Positions 14,646 to 22,685 are shown, counted from the first letter of the stretch. The stretch is 26,456 nucleotides of DNA from Bacteroidota bacterium (GCA_023412195.1 JAEYNZ010000162.1:1-26456); one strand, 5' to 3'. The notes: a model not told the origin generated them from the letters alone. Made by a program: numbers and translations.

Positions 14646-15068
14646 ATGGGTGCCAGAAAAAAAATAACAGCAGATAAAAGAAAAGAAGATAAAAAGCAAC
14701 AATATTTTGCTGTACTAAGAAATTGCCCTACTTCACCTAGAAAGATGAGGTTAGTAACCGATTCTATCCGCGGCATGGAGGTGAAAAAAGCGTTGGATGT
14801 TCTTAAGTATTCTCCAAAAGAAGCATCGCGTGGGGTAGAAAAACTCCTTCTTTCAGCCATTGCCAACTGGCAGGCCAAAAATGAAGGGGTACGTTTGGAG
14901 GAAAGTGATTTGTTCGTGAAGACAGTCATGGTTGATTCAGGCAGAATTCTGAAAAGGCTACGTCCGGCTCCCCAGGGTCGTGCACACCGCATCAGGAAAC
15001 GCTCGAACCATGTCACACTCTTCGTCGACAGGAAAGAGAATGTTGTTGAAGAAAATCTTAATCAGTAG
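14646..15068 (+). CDS. rplV: 50S ribosomal protein L22
   Basis: L22 lines the exit tunnel with L4. The 140-residue protein has a charged N-terminal extension (MGARKKITADKRKEDKK) before the core NCPTSPRKMRLVTDSIRG and ends with the tunnel loop RLRPAPQGRAHRIRKRSNHV. The extension makes it about 30 residues longer than the enterobacterial protein, which fits Bacteroidota L22. An ATG at 14617 is in another frame and is not used. Confidence 0.98.
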   Translation: MGARKKITADKRKEDKKQQYFAVLRNCPTSPRKMRLVTDSIRGMEVKKALDVLKYSPKEASRGVEKLLLSAIANWQAKNEGVRLEESDLFVKTVMVDSGRILKRLRPAPQGRAHRIRKRSNHVTLFVDRKENVVEENLNQ

Positions 15069-15071
15069 TAC

Positions 15072-15791
15072 ATGGGACAAAAAGTAAATCCAATTTCTAA
15101 TCGTTTGGGGTTCATCAAAGGATGGGACTCAAATTGGTTCGGTGGTGATGAATATGGCGACAAGCTGGTTGAAGACCACCAGATACGGGAATATTTGAAT
15201 GCCCGTCTGGCTAAAGCCAGCATATCAAGGATCATAATTGAAAGAACCTTGAAGCTTATAACCATTACCGTGCATACTTCACGCCCAGGTATTATTATTG
15301 GTAAAGGCGGACAGGAAGTTGACAAACTGAAGGAGGAGCTGAAAAAGATTACCAGCAAGGAAGTTCAGATCAACATTTTCGAGATAAAACGCCCGGAACT
15401 TGATGCCAAAATTGTTGCAACAAACATTGCAAGGCAGATTGAAGGTAAGGTAGCTTACCGCAGGGCAGTTAAAATGGCTATCGCTTCAACCATGAGAATG
15501 GGTGCCGAAGGAATTAAGGTATTGGTTTCAGGAAGGCTGAATGGAGCTGAAATGGCTCGTTCAGAAATGTATAAAGATGGCCGTACGCCACTGCATACAC
15601 TCCGTGCCGATATCGATTATGCATTGGCAGAAGCGCTTACCAAGACCGGACTCATCGGAGTTAAAGTCTGGATTTGCAAGGGAATGGTATATGGAGTTCG
15701 CGACCTCTCACCAAACGTAGGGCAGAAACAGGCCCGTCAGGGCGGTAAGAATCTGGGTGGCGGCGGCCGTGGAGCCAGAAGAAGAAAATAG
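15072..15791 (+). CDS. rpsC: 30S ribosomal protein S3
   Basis: S3 lies at the mRNA entry and has helicase-like activity with S4 and S5. The 239-residue protein begins MGQKVNPISNRLGFIKGWDS and includes the KH domain GRPGIIIGKGG-type loop (here SRPGIIIGKGGQEVDKL), AYRRAVKMAIASTMRMGAEG, VSGRLNGAEMARSE and GVKVWICKG. The C-terminal Gly/Arg tail (GGGGRGARRRK) is short. It starts 3 bp after the rplV stop. Confidence 0.99.
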   Translation: MGQKVNPISNRLGFIKGWDSNWFGGDEYGDKLVEDHQIREYLNARLAKASISRIIIERTLKLITITVHTSRPGIIIGKGGQEVDKLKEELKKITSKEVQINIFEIKRPELDAKIVATNIARQIEGKVAYRRAVKMAIASTMRMGAEGIKVLVSGRLNGAEMARSEMYKDGRTPLHTLRADIDYALAEALTKTGLIGVKVWICKGMVYGVRDLSPNVGQKQARQGGKNLGGGGRGARRRK

Positions 15792-15819
15792 TGGTATAAC
15801 ACTCAGAATTTGATATAGG

Positions 15820-16242
15820 ATGTTACAACCGAAAAAAGTAAAATTCAGAAGAGTACAAAAGGGCCGGATGAAAGGCAATGCCCAACGTGGGAATCAATTG
15901 GCTTTCGGCTCATTTGGAATAAAAGTGTTGGAAGAAGCGTGGATCACTGGTCGCCAGATTGAAGCGGCGAGGGTTGCAGTTACACGCCATATGCAGCGTC
16001 AGGGACAAATCTGGATACGGATTTTCCCCGATAAACCTATTACCAAAAAACCCGCTGAAGTTCGTATGGGTAAAGGTAAAGGTGCTCCTGAAGCATTTGT
16101 TGCACCGGTTTCACCCGGTCGGATCATTATTGAAGCCGACGGTGTTCCTTTTGCATTGGCAAAAGAGGCTCTTCGCCTCGCAGCTCAAAAGTTGCCGGTA
16201 TCAACAAAGTTTGTGGTAAGGCGTGATTTTGTTGAAGAATAA
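15820..16242 (+). CDS. rplP: 50S ribosomal protein L16
   Basis: L16 organises the A-site tRNA binding region of the 50S subunit. The 140-residue protein begins MLQPKKVKFRRVQKGRMKG and shows FGSFGIKVLEEAWITGRQIE, ARVAVTRHMQRQGQIWIRIF, PDKPITKKPAEVRMGKGKG and the C-terminal ALAKEALRLAAQKLPVSTKF. Length and motifs are standard. It lies 28 bp after rpsC. Confidence 0.98.
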   Translation: MLQPKKVKFRRVQKGRMKGNAQRGNQLAFGSFGIKVLEEAWITGRQIEAARVAVTRHMQRQGQIWIRIFPDKPITKKPAEVRMGKGKGAPEAFVAPVSPGRIIIEADGVPFALAKEALRLAAQKLPVSTKFVVRRDFVEE

Positions 16243-16256
16243 AAAGGTGATTAAAT

Positions 16257-16460
16257 ATGAAAACGTCTGAAATAAAAGAGTTGACGACTAAAGAAATCGT
16301 CGAAAAAATACAGGTGGAAAAAGAAAATTTAGTTCGCCTTAAATTAAACCATGCAGTGTCTCCGCTTGATAATCCAATGAAGATTAAAGAGGCCAGGAAG
16401 AATGTTGCAAGGTTGAAAACCATTCTTCATCAAAGGGAATTAAGTGATAACCAGAATTAA
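16257..16460 (+). CDS. rpmC: 50S ribosomal protein L29
   Basis: L29 is a small two-helix protein beside L23 at the tunnel exit. The 67-residue protein (MKTSEIKELTTKEIVEKIQV, then LVRLKLNHAVSPLDNPMKI, ARKNVARLKTILHQRE) has the normal pattern for the family. It lies between rplP and rpsQ, its expected place. Confidence 0.97.
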   Translation: MKTSEIKELTTKEIVEKIQVEKENLVRLKLNHAVSPLDNPMKIKEARKNVARLKTILHQRELSDNQN

Positions 16461-16467
16461 CTCAGTG

Positions 16468-16734
16468 ATGGAAGAAAATAAAGTTAGAAATCTCAGGAAA
16501 GAGCGCGTCGGGGTCGTTGTCAGTAATAAAATGGAAAAAACCATTGTAGTTGCTGTTAAACGTAAGGTGAAGCATCCGATTTACGGAAAGTTTGTGAACA
16601 AGACAACCAAACTTTATGCCCACGACGATAATAATGAATGCAACATTGGCGATATGGTGAGAATCATGGAAACTCGTCCGCTGAGTAAAAGCAAATGTTG
16701 GAGATTGATTGAAATAACCGAAAAAGCGAAGTAA
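16468..16734 (+). CDS. rpsQ: 30S ribosomal protein S17
   Basis: S17 is a primary 16S rRNA-binding protein. The ATG at 16468 gives an 88-residue protein beginning MEENKVRNLRKERVGVVVSN. A GTG at 16444 would add eight residues but would overlap rpmC and lacks family support. Conserved parts are DKMEKTIVV-type (NKMEKTIVVAVKRKVKHPIYGK), AHDDNNECNIGD and IMETRPLSKSKCWRLIEI. It lies 7 bp after rpmC and 2 bp before rplN. Confidence 0.98.
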   Translation: MEENKVRNLRKERVGVVVSNKMEKTIVVAVKRKVKHPIYGKFVNKTTKLYAHDDNNECNIGDMVRIMETRPLSKSKCWRLIEITEKAK

Positions 16735-16736
16735 TT

Positions 16737-17102
16737 ATGATACAGCAAGAATCAAGATGTTCGGTTGCCGATAACAGTGGTGCAAAGGAAGTACTTTGTA
16801 TCCGTGTGTTGGGTGGAACGCGTAAACGTTACGCTTCGCTTGGTGATACGGTTGTGGTTTCTGTAAAAAGTGCCATACCGGGTAGCGATGTTAAAAAGGG
16901 TATCGTTTCCAAAGCCATCGTTGTGCGCACCCGCAAGGAAGTTCGCCGCGTGGATGGATCTTATATCCGTTTTGACGATAATGCTGTGGTTCTTCTTAAT
17001 AACCTCGGTGAAATGCGCGGAACCCGTATATTCGGCCCTGTAGCTCGTGAATTAAGGGATAAAAACATGAAGATTATTTCCCTTGCACCTGAAGTACTGT
17101 AA
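16737..17102 (+). CDS. rplN: 50S ribosomal protein L14
   Basis: L14 forms an intersubunit bridge and is the docking site of the silencing factor RsfS. The 121-residue protein begins MIQQESRCSVADNSGAKEVL and contains CIRVLGGTRKRYASLGDTVV, VKKGIVSKAIVVRTRKEVRR, DGSYIRFDDNAVVLLNN and GTRIFGPVARELRDKNMKII, which are highly conserved. Two bases separate it from rpsQ, consistent with translational coupling. Confidence 0.99.
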   Translation: MIQQESRCSVADNSGAKEVLCIRVLGGTRKRYASLGDTVVVSVKSAIPGSDVKKGIVSKAIVVRTRKEVRRVDGSYIRFDDNAVVLLNNLGEMRGTRIFGPVARELRDKNMKIISLAPEVL

Positions 17103-17119
17103 ATTTAATAAGCTAGAAA

Positions 17120-17446
17120 ATGCAGAAAAAGTTACACATAAAAAAAGGTGATACGGTAATTGTTATTACCGGAAACTACAGAGGTCAGAAAGGACGTGTA
17201 CTGGAGGTTATTAGAAAAACCGACAGGGCTATTGTGGAAGGTGTAAACCTTGTGAAAAAACATACCAAACCCAATGCAAAAAGTCCGCAGGGTGGTATCG
17301 TTGAACAGGAAGCTGGTATCCATATTTCCAATTTGATGCTGGTCGACCCAAAAACCGGGGAACGTACCCGTGTTGGAAGAAGAGTGGATGAAAATACCGG
17401 GAAGTTGATTCGTTATTCCAAAAAATCAGGAGAGGAGATTAAATAA
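17120..17446 (+). CDS. rplX: 50S ribosomal protein L24
   Basis: L24 is an assembly initiator protein of the 50S subunit. The 108-residue protein begins MQKKLHIKKGDTVIVITGNY and shows the KOW motif RGQKGRVLEV, EGVNLVKKHTKPNAKSPQGG, EAGIHISNLMLVDPKTGE and RVGRRVDENTGKLIRYSKKSG. Its stop codon shares one base with the ATG of rplE (TAATG), so the two are probably translated together. Confidence 0.98.
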   Translation: MQKKLHIKKGDTVIVITGNYRGQKGRVLEVIRKTDRAIVEGVNLVKKHTKPNAKSPQGGIVEQEAGIHISNLMLVDPKTGERTRVGRRVDENTGKLIRYSKKSGEEIK

Positions 17447-18003
17447 TGGCATATATACCAACTCTAAAGACGAAATATCAGGAAGAGGTTATTCCTACTT
17501 TAAAGGAAAAATTTAACTATTCTTCCGTGATGCAGGTTCCGAAACTTGAAAAGATTGTTCTTAACCAGGGTGTTGGAGCAGCTATCGCCGATAAAAAAAT
17601 CATTGACGTTGCTACACAGGAAATGACATTGATTGCAGGTCAGAAAGCCGTTCAGACACTTTCAAAAAAGGACATATCCAATTTCAAACTGAGAAGAAAA
17701 ATGCCCATTGGGGTGCGTGTTACATTACGCCGCGACAGGATGTTTGAATTCCTCGATCGTCTGATTTCTGCAGCTCTGCCACGTATCCGTGATTTTCGTG
17801 GTATTGAAAGTAAAATGGACGGCCAGGGTAATTACACCCTTGGAATTCCTGAACAAATTGTATTTCCCGAGATAGTGCTTGATAAAGTAAGCAAAATCAA
17901 TGGATTGAACATCACCTTTGTCACTTCGGCCAAAACCGACGAAGAAGGTTTTGCATTGCTGAAAGAACTTGGTTTACCATTTAAAAATGTTAAAAAGAAT
18001 TGA
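17446..18003 (+). CDS. rplE: 50S ribosomal protein L5
   Basis: L5 binds 5S rRNA and contacts the 30S head and P-site tRNA. The 185-residue protein contains PTLKEKFNYSSVMQVPKLEK, VLNQGVGAAIADKKII, TLIAGQKAVQTLSKKDISNF, KLRRKMPIGVRVTLRRDRMF, LPRIRDFRGIESKMDGQGNY and GIPEQIVFPEI, all typical. It starts inside the rplX stop codon (1-bp overlap) and lies 3 bp before rpsN. Confidence 0.99.
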   Translation: MAYIPTLKTKYQEEVIPTLKEKFNYSSVMQVPKLEKIVLNQGVGAAIADKKIIDVATQEMTLIAGQKAVQTLSKKDISNFKLRRKMPIGVRVTLRRDRMFEFLDRLISAALPRIRDFRGIESKMDGQGNYTLGIPEQIVFPEIVLDKVSKINGLNITFVTSAKTDEEGFALLKELGLPFKNVKKN

Positions 18004-18006
18004 TTT

Positions 18007-18276
18007 ATGGCTAAAGAATCAATGAAAGCCCGCGAAGTGAAAAGGGCAAAACTGGTTGATAAATACGCCGAGAAAAGAGCCAGACTGAAAGCCGAAGGTG
18101 ATTGGGAAGGTCTGCAGAAATTGCCTAAAAATTCTTCTAAAGTTCGTTTACATAACAGGTGTAAACTTACAGGAAGACCTAAAGGATATATGCGTCAGTT
18201 TGGAATCAGCAGAATTAACTTCCGTGAAATGGCTTCATATGGTTTGATTCCCGGAGTTAAAAAGGCTAGTTGGTAA
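18007..18276 (+). CDS. rpsN: 30S ribosomal protein S14, long zinc-independent form
   Basis: S14 is a 30S head protein near the decoding site. The 89-residue protein has the long C-minus architecture: MAKESMKAREVKRAKLVDKY, LPKNSSKVRLHNRCKLTGRP and KGYMRQFGISRINFREMAS, ending GLIPGVKKASW. Only one cysteine remains where zinc-binding short forms have a CxxC-x12-CxxC ribbon, so it should not bind zinc. It lies 3 bp after rplE. Confidence 0.98.
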   Translation: MAKESMKAREVKRAKLVDKYAEKRARLKAEGDWEGLQKLPKNSSKVRLHNRCKLTGRPKGYMRQFGISRINFREMASYGLIPGVKKASW

Positions 18277-18293
18277 TAGTAAAAGTCTTAAAA

Positions 18294-18701
18294 ATGAGTA
18301 AAATAACAGATCCAATAGCAGATTATCTGACACGAGTGCGCAATGCAATTCTGGCCAGGCATAGGATAGTGGATATTCCAGCATCAAATATTAAAAAGGA
18401 GATTACAAAGATCCTGAAGGAAAAAGGTTATATCCTGAATTATAAATTTGATGAAGACCAGAACCATCAGGGGAATATCAAAATAGCCCTTAAATACCAT
18501 CCGGAATCAAAGGTGTCTGCAATAAAAGGCTTGAAAAGAGTAAGCAAACCTGGGTTACGCCAGTATTGTACCAATGAAGATGTACCGCGCGTACTGAACG
18601 GTTTGGGAATAGCTATTATTTCTACCTCGAAAGGCGTGATTACCGACAAAGAAGCCAAAGAGCAGAATGTTGGCGGTGAAGTATTATGTTACGTGTATTA
18701 A
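18294..18701 (+). CDS. rpsH: 30S ribosomal protein S8
   Basis: S8 binds helix 21 of 16S rRNA and in enterobacteria represses the spc operon. The ATG at 18294 gives 135 residues starting MSKITDPIADYLTRVRNAIL; a GTG-type start at 18270 would overlap rpsN. Later motifs are VDIPASNIKKEITKILKEKG, RVSKPGLRQYCTNEDVPRVL, NGLGIAIISTSKGVITDKEA and GGEVLCYVY. The frame and C-terminus are normal. Confidence 0.98.
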   Translation: MSKITDPIADYLTRVRNAILARHRIVDIPASNIKKEITKILKEKGYILNYKFDEDQNHQGNIKIALKYHPESKVSAIKGLKRVSKPGLRQYCTNEDVPRVLNGLGIAIISTSKGVITDKEAKEQNVGGEVLCYVY

Positions 18702-18714
18702 TAAAGAAAGAGTC

Positions 18715-19272
18715 ATGTCAAGAATAGGTAAATTACCCATAGAAATTCCTTCAGGGGTTGAAATCAAAATGGGAGACAACCATGTGGTTTCTGTAAAGGG
18801 TCCACTGGGTGAACTCAAACAAAAGATTTCTCCTCAAATCGGAGTTGAAATTGAAAATAATCAGGTTGTTTTTACACGCTCAGATGAATCGAAACAACAA
18901 AAATCCTTACATGGTCTTTACCGCGCTCTGGTAAATAACATGGTGATCGGGGTTTCCAAAGGATTCGAAATCAAGCTTGAGCTGGTAGGCGTAGGTTACA
19001 GGGCCGAATTACTTCCCAACAATGTACTTGACCTTGTTCTGGGATATTCGCACCATACTTATATTCAACTTCCGCCTGAAGTGAAAGTGGATGCTAAGTC
19101 TGATAAAAGAAGCAACCCTATAATTACTTTGCAGAGCAACGACAAGCAATTGATCGGCCATGTTGCTGCGAAAATAAGGTCTTTCCGTGAACCTGAGCCT
19201 TATAAAGGCAAGGGGATTAAGTTTGTGGGCGAAGTGTTGAGGCGTAAAGCCGGTAAAGCCGCCGCTAAATAA
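18715..19272 (+). CDS. rplF: 50S ribosomal protein L6
   Basis: L6 lies at the base of the L7/L12 stalk near the factor-binding site. The ATG at 18715 gives 185 residues starting MSRIGKLPIEIPSGVEIKMG. A frame extension to 18667 would overlap rpsH and has no family support. Both L6 repeats are present (VKGPLGELKQKISPQIGVE, LELVGVGYRAELLPNNVLDL), and the end EPEPYKGKGIKFVGEVLRRK is canonical. Confidence 0.98.
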   Translation: MSRIGKLPIEIPSGVEIKMGDNHVVSVKGPLGELKQKISPQIGVEIENNQVVFTRSDESKQQKSLHGLYRALVNNMVIGVSKGFEIKLELVGVGYRAELLPNNVLDLVLGYSHHTYIQLPPEVKVDAKSDKRSNPIITLQSNDKQLIGHVAAKIRSFREPEPYKGKGIKFVGEVLRRKAGKAAAK

Positions 19273-19292
19273 TTTTTGAAAAATCAGGTATT

Positions 19293-19649
19293 ATGGCATT
19301 AACAAAAACAGAAAGGCGAGTCAGGATAAAGAGCCGGGTACGCAGAATTGTAACCGGTTCAGCCGAACGTCCGCGGTTAAGCGTGTTTAGAAGTAACAAG
19401 CAAATATATGCTCAGTTGGTCGATGATCTGAATGCAACTACTATGGTAGCAGCCTCTTCAACTGAAAAGGAAATTGCTGGAGAAGCTGGCAACAAAACTG
19501 AAAAAGCAGCATTGGTTGGAAAACTCATTGCTCAAAAAGCATTGGCTGCCGGTATCGAAAATGTTGTATTTGACAGGAATGGTTACTTGTACCATGGAAG
19601 AGTGAAACAATTAGCTGACGCGGCCCGTGAAGGCGGCCTTAAATTCTGA
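19293..19649 (+). CDS. rplR: 50S ribosomal protein L18
   Basis: L18 carries 5S rRNA into the central protuberance. The 118-residue protein begins MALTKTERRVRIKSRVRRIV and shows RPRLSVFRSNKQIYAQLVDD, IAGEAGNKTEKAALVGKLIA and the end FDRNGYLYHGRVKQLADAAR with EGGLKF. It is of normal length and lies between rplF and rpsE as expected. Confidence 0.98.
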   Translation: MALTKTERRVRIKSRVRRIVTGSAERPRLSVFRSNKQIYAQLVDDLNATTMVAASSTEKEIAGEAGNKTEKAALVGKLIAQKALAAGIENVVFDRNGYLYHGRVKQLADAAREGGLKF

Positions 19650-19656
19650 AAAAACT

Positions 19657-20172
19657 ATGGCGACAATAAGTAAAAAAGTAAAAACAAGCGACCTCGATTT
19701 AAAAGACAGGTTGGTAGCCATTAACCGTGTAACCAAGGTTACAAAGGGTGGGCGGACCTTCAGCTTCTCAGCTATTGTTATCGTTGGTAACGAAGATGGC
19801 ATTGTTGGCTGGGGACTGGGCAAGGCAAGTGAAGTAACCACAGCTATTGCCAAAGGCGTTGAAGCAGCAAAAAAGAACCTTGTTAAAATTCCGATTTTGC
19901 ATGGTACGATTCCTCATGAACAAACTGCCAGGTTTGGCGGAGCTCATGTGTTACTAAAACCTGCTTCATCAGGAACCGGTGTTAAGGCTGGTGGTGCTAT
20001 GCGTGCTGTGCTGGAAAGCGTTGGCATTCATGACATCCTTGCAAAATCCAAAGGTTCATCTAACCCGCACAACCTGGTGAAAGCAACCATGGAAGCCCTT
20101 CTCGAACTGAGAGATGCTCATGCTGTTGCTCAACATAGAGGCATATCATTGGAAAAAGTTTTTAAAGGATAA
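19657..20172 (+). CDS. rpsE: 30S ribosomal protein S5
   Basis: S5 helps translational accuracy and mRNA unwinding. The ATG at 19657 gives 171 residues starting MATISKKVKTSDLDLKDRLV; an upstream ATG at 19627 would overlap rplR. Diagnostic motifs are NRVTKVTKGGRTFSFSAIVI, VGWGLGKASEVTTAIAKGVE, TIPHEQTARFGGAHVLLKPA, GTGVKAGGAMRAVLESVGIH and NPHNLVKATMEALLELRDA. It lies 7 bp after rplR and 6 bp before rpmD. Confidence 0.98.
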   Translation: MATISKKVKTSDLDLKDRLVAINRVTKVTKGGRTFSFSAIVIVGNEDGIVGWGLGKASEVTTAIAKGVEAAKKNLVKIPILHGTIPHEQTARFGGAHVLLKPASSGTGVKAGGAMRAVLESVGIHDILAKSKGSSNPHNLVKATMEALLELRDAHAVAQHRGISLEKVFKG

Positions 20173-20178
20173 CACAGT

Positions 20179-20358
20179 ATGGCTAAGATAAAAGTTACAC
20201 AGGTAAGAAGCAGCATCGGTTCAACGAAAAGACAAAAAGCAACTCTTGAAGCCCTGGGTTTAAGAAAGCTTAACCAGACTGTTGAACATGAAGCTACCCC
20301 ACAAGTGGTTGGAATGGCCAGGAAAGTGGGACATTTAGTTAGTGTTGAAGAAGTATAA
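20179..20358 (+). CDS. rpmD: 50S ribosomal protein L30
   Basis: A 59-residue protein in the standard slot between rpsE and rplO. It begins MAKIKVTQVRSSIGSTKRQK, continues ATLEALGLRKLNQTVEHEAT, and ends VVGMARKVGHLVSVEEV. This is the usual L30 pattern and length. L30 is a small non-essential 50S protein, missing from some phyla but present here. Confidence 0.97.
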   Translation: MAKIKVTQVRSSIGSTKRQKATLEALGLRKLNQTVEHEATPQVVGMARKVGHLVSVEEV

Positions 20359-20381
20359 CAGCATTTCAAATAAATGAAATT

Positions 20382-20828
20382 ATGGATTTAAGTACATTGA
20401 AACCTGCATCAGGGTCTACCCATAAAGGCAAACGAATTGGACGTGGACAAGGTTCAGGTCATGGAGGTACATCAACCCGTGGTCATAAAGGACAGAAGTC
20501 GAGGTCGGGGTACTCTAAAAAAATTGGGTTTGAAGGCGGGCAGATGCCATTACAGAGGGTTGTTCCAAAATCTGGATTCAAAAACTTTAACAGGGTTGAA
20601 TACAAAGCAATCAATCTTGAAGTATTACAGCAGCTTGCCGATAAAGTAAATCTTTCATCAATAGAATTGTCTGATTTGGTAAATGCAGGTATTGCATCAA
20701 AAAACGATAAGATAAAAATTCTGGGTGGTGGTACATTGACACGTAAACTCGATGTAAAAGCCCATGCTTTTTCAAAAAGCGCCAAAGAAGCAATCGAAAA
20801 ACTTGAAGGATCAACCGAAATACTTTAA
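20382..20828 (+). CDS. rplO: 50S ribosomal protein L15
   Basis: L15 is a late-assembly 50S protein. The 148-residue protein shows MDLSTLKPASGSTHKGKRIG, RGQGSGHGGTSTRGHKGQKS, GFEGGQMPLQRVVPKSGFKN and the C-terminal domain with KILGGGTLTRKLDVKAHAFS. These are canonical. Six bases separate its stop from the secY start. Confidence 0.98.
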   Translation: MDLSTLKPASGSTHKGKRIGRGQGSGHGGTSTRGHKGQKSRSGYSKKIGFEGGQMPLQRVVPKSGFKNFNRVEYKAINLEVLQQLADKVNLSSIELSDLVNAGIASKNDKIKILGGGTLTRKLDVKAHAFSKSAKEAIEKLEGSTEIL

Positions 20829-20834
20829 ACTATA

Positions 20835-22169
20835 ATGAAACGATTTATAGAAACCCTAAAGAATATTTACAAAATTGAAGATTTGAGGATCCGCATCGGA
20901 ACCACCCTGTTTTTCATTTTGATTTACAGGCTGGGTTCTTTTGTTTCCCTCCCCGGAGTCGACCCGGCACAACTTCAGAACCTGAAGAATCAGACTTCTG
21001 ATGGGCTGCTGGGGCTTATCGATATGTTCTCAGGAGGAGCGTTTTCACAGGCTTCAATATTTGCTTTAGGAATTATGCCGTACATCTCGGCTTCTATTGT
21101 AATCCAGTTACTTGGTATTGCAGTACCCTATTTCCAGAGGTTGCAGAAAGAGGGAGAGTCGGGTAGGAGAAAAATCAACCAGATTACACGGTACCTTACC
21201 GTAATAATTCTGATTTTCCAGGCACCGGCATATTTGACTAACCTGCACTACCAATTGCCCGAATCTGCATTTGCTATGACAGGTGCATTGTTTACCATTT
21301 CGTCTGTTGTTATATTAACAGCGGGATCCATGTTTGTAATGTGGTTGGGTGAACGTATTACCGATAAAGGTATTGGTAACGGGATCTCTCTCATTATTAT
21401 GATTGGTATCATTGCCCAGTTGCCTCAGTCGGTTGTCCAGGAATTCGCTTCAAGGATCAGCCAGTCGGGTGGAGGTCTTGTGATGTTTCTTGTTGAGTTT
21501 GTTATTCTGTTCCTTGTGTTTATGGCATCTATTCTGCTGGTTCAGGGAACCCGCAGAATACCGGTGCAGTATGCCAAGCGGATTGTTGGTAACAAGCAAT
21601 ATGGGGGCGTACGTCAGTACATCCCATTAAAAGTGAATGCTGCAGGTGTAATGCCTATCATTTTTGCCCAGGCAATTATGATGGTACCACTTACCCTTGT
21701 TGGCGTGGCAAATTCTGAAAACCTGAGCGGTGTTGCGGCTGCTTTATCTAACATCACAGGTTTTTGGTACAATTTTGTGTTGTTTATGCTGGTGGTTGCT
21801 TTTACCTATTTTTATACCGCAATTACCATCAATCCAACCCAGATGGCAGAAGATATGAAAAAGAACGGTGGATTTATTCCTGGTGTAAAACCTGGTAAAA
21901 GGACCGTAGAATTCCTAGACACTGTGATGTCAAGGATTACACTTCCGGGGTCTATCTTCCTTGGAATCATCACTATTCTGCCTGCCTTTGCCATGATTAT
22001 GGGAATCAACCAGTCGTTTGCCTATTTCTTCGGGGGAACTTCGCTGCTTATTCTTGTAGGTGTGGTACTGGATACACTGCAGCAAATCGAAAGTCACCTG
22101 CTGATGCGCCATTATGACGGCCTGACAAAATCGGGACGTATCAAAGGTCGTGCAGGAGGTGGAATTTAA
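20835..22169 (+). CDS. secY: Protein translocase subunit SecY
   Basis: SecY is the channel-forming subunit of the Sec translocon in the cytoplasmic membrane. The 444-residue protein has ten predicted hydrophobic segments and the family pattern: TLKNIYKIEDLRIRIGTTLF, LGIMPYISASIVIQLLGIAV, EGESGRRKINQITRYLT, ITDKGIGNGISLIIMIGI, ADDMKK-type cytoplasmic region (here AEDMKKNGGFIPGVKPGKRT) and a C-terminal QIESHLLMRHYDGL. The proteins with signal peptides in this window would use this channel. A 135-bp gap follows; map and adk, often found next, are absent. Confidence 0.98.
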   Translation: MKRFIETLKNIYKIEDLRIRIGTTLFFILIYRLGSFVSLPGVDPAQLQNLKNQTSDGLLGLIDMFSGGAFSQASIFALGIMPYISASIVIQLLGIAVPYFQRLQKEGESGRRKINQITRYLTVIILIFQAPAYLTNLHYQLPESAFAMTGALFTISSVVILTAGSMFVMWLGERITDKGIGNGISLIIMIGIIAQLPQSVVQEFASRISQSGGGLVMFLVEFVILFLVFMASILLVQGTRRIPVQYAKRIVGNKQYGGVRQYIPLKVNAAGVMPIIFAQAIMMVPLTLVGVANSENLSGVAAALSNITGFWYNFVLFMLVVAFTYFYTAITINPTQMAEDMKKNGGFIPGVKPGKRTVEFLDTVMSRITLPGSIFLGIITILPAFAMIMGINQSFAYFFGGTSLLILVGVVLDTLQQIESHLLMRHYDGLTKSGRIKGRAGGGI

Positions 22170-22233
22170 AGAATGTGCGTCTTTTAAATCATTATTAAGG
22201 AGATAGTTGTAATGCAAAATGAAAAGCTTATGT

Positions 22234-22241
22234 TATCTTTG
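22234..22241 (+). promoter_or_regulatory. Possible internal promoter before infA (-7 element TATCTTTG)
   Basis: TATCTTTG (22234-22241) matches the Bacteroidota -7 consensus TAnnTTTG. The nearest TTG (22207-22209) gives a 24-base spacer, longer than the usual 19 or so, so the -33 half is poor. It lies in the 135-bp secY-infA gap, the longest gap in the cluster, where a second promoter would make sense. There is no terminator in the gap. Confidence 0.5.
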
Positions 22242-22304
22242 CAAAAAAATAGCAAAAAGCACTGGTTTGTTAAACAACACAAAAAGGTATAAAGGTTAAT
22301 TTTT

Positions 22305-22526
22305 ATGGCGAAGCAGTCTTCGATTGAACAAGACGGTACTATAATAGAGGCATTGTCAAATGCAATGTTCCGGGTTGAACTTGAAAACGGTCATGTTATT
22401 ACAGCCCACATTTCAGGGAAAATGCGGATGCATTACATAAAAATTTTGCCTGGAGACAAAGTTAAAGTTGAAATGTCTCCTTATGATTTAACAAAGGGCA
22501 GGATTACATTTAGGTATAAAAATTAA
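22305..22526 (+). CDS. infA: Translation initiation factor IF-1
   Basis: IF-1 binds the 30S A site during initiation. The 73-residue protein is a single OB-fold domain with the family pattern MAKQSSIEQDGTIIEALSNA, MFRVELENGHVITAHISGKM, RMHYIKILPGDKVKVEMSPY and DLTKGRITFRYKN. It has the usual length and sits ahead of rpmJ as in most alpha-operon regions. Confidence 0.98.
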   Translation: MAKQSSIEQDGTIIEALSNAMFRVELENGHVITAHISGKMRMHYIKILPGDKVKVEMSPYDLTKGRITFRYKN

Positions 22527-22540
22527 AAGAATATTTTCGG

Positions 22541-22657
22541 ATGAAAACTCGAACTTCAGTAAAAAAGCGCAGTGCCGATTGTAAAATCGTCCGTAGAAAA
22601 GGGCGCTTGTATGTGATTAATAAAAAGAATCCCAAGTTTAAACAACGCCAGGGGTAA
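22541..22657 (+). CDS. rpmJ: 50S ribosomal protein L36, zinc-free form
   Basis: A 38-residue protein, MKTRTSVKKRSADCKIVRRK followed by GRLYVINKKNPKFKQRQG, in the expected slot between infA and rpsM. Zinc-binding L36 has Cys at 11, 14 and 27 and His at 33. Here these positions are Ser, Cys, Asn and Phe, so three of four ligands are gone and only Cys14 remains. It should therefore be zinc-independent, as is usual in Bacteroidota. Confidence 0.96.
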   Translation: MKTRTSVKKRSADCKIVRRKGRLYVINKKNPKFKQRQG

Positions 22658-22685
22658 ACCATTAATCTGAAAAAAATAATTTAAT

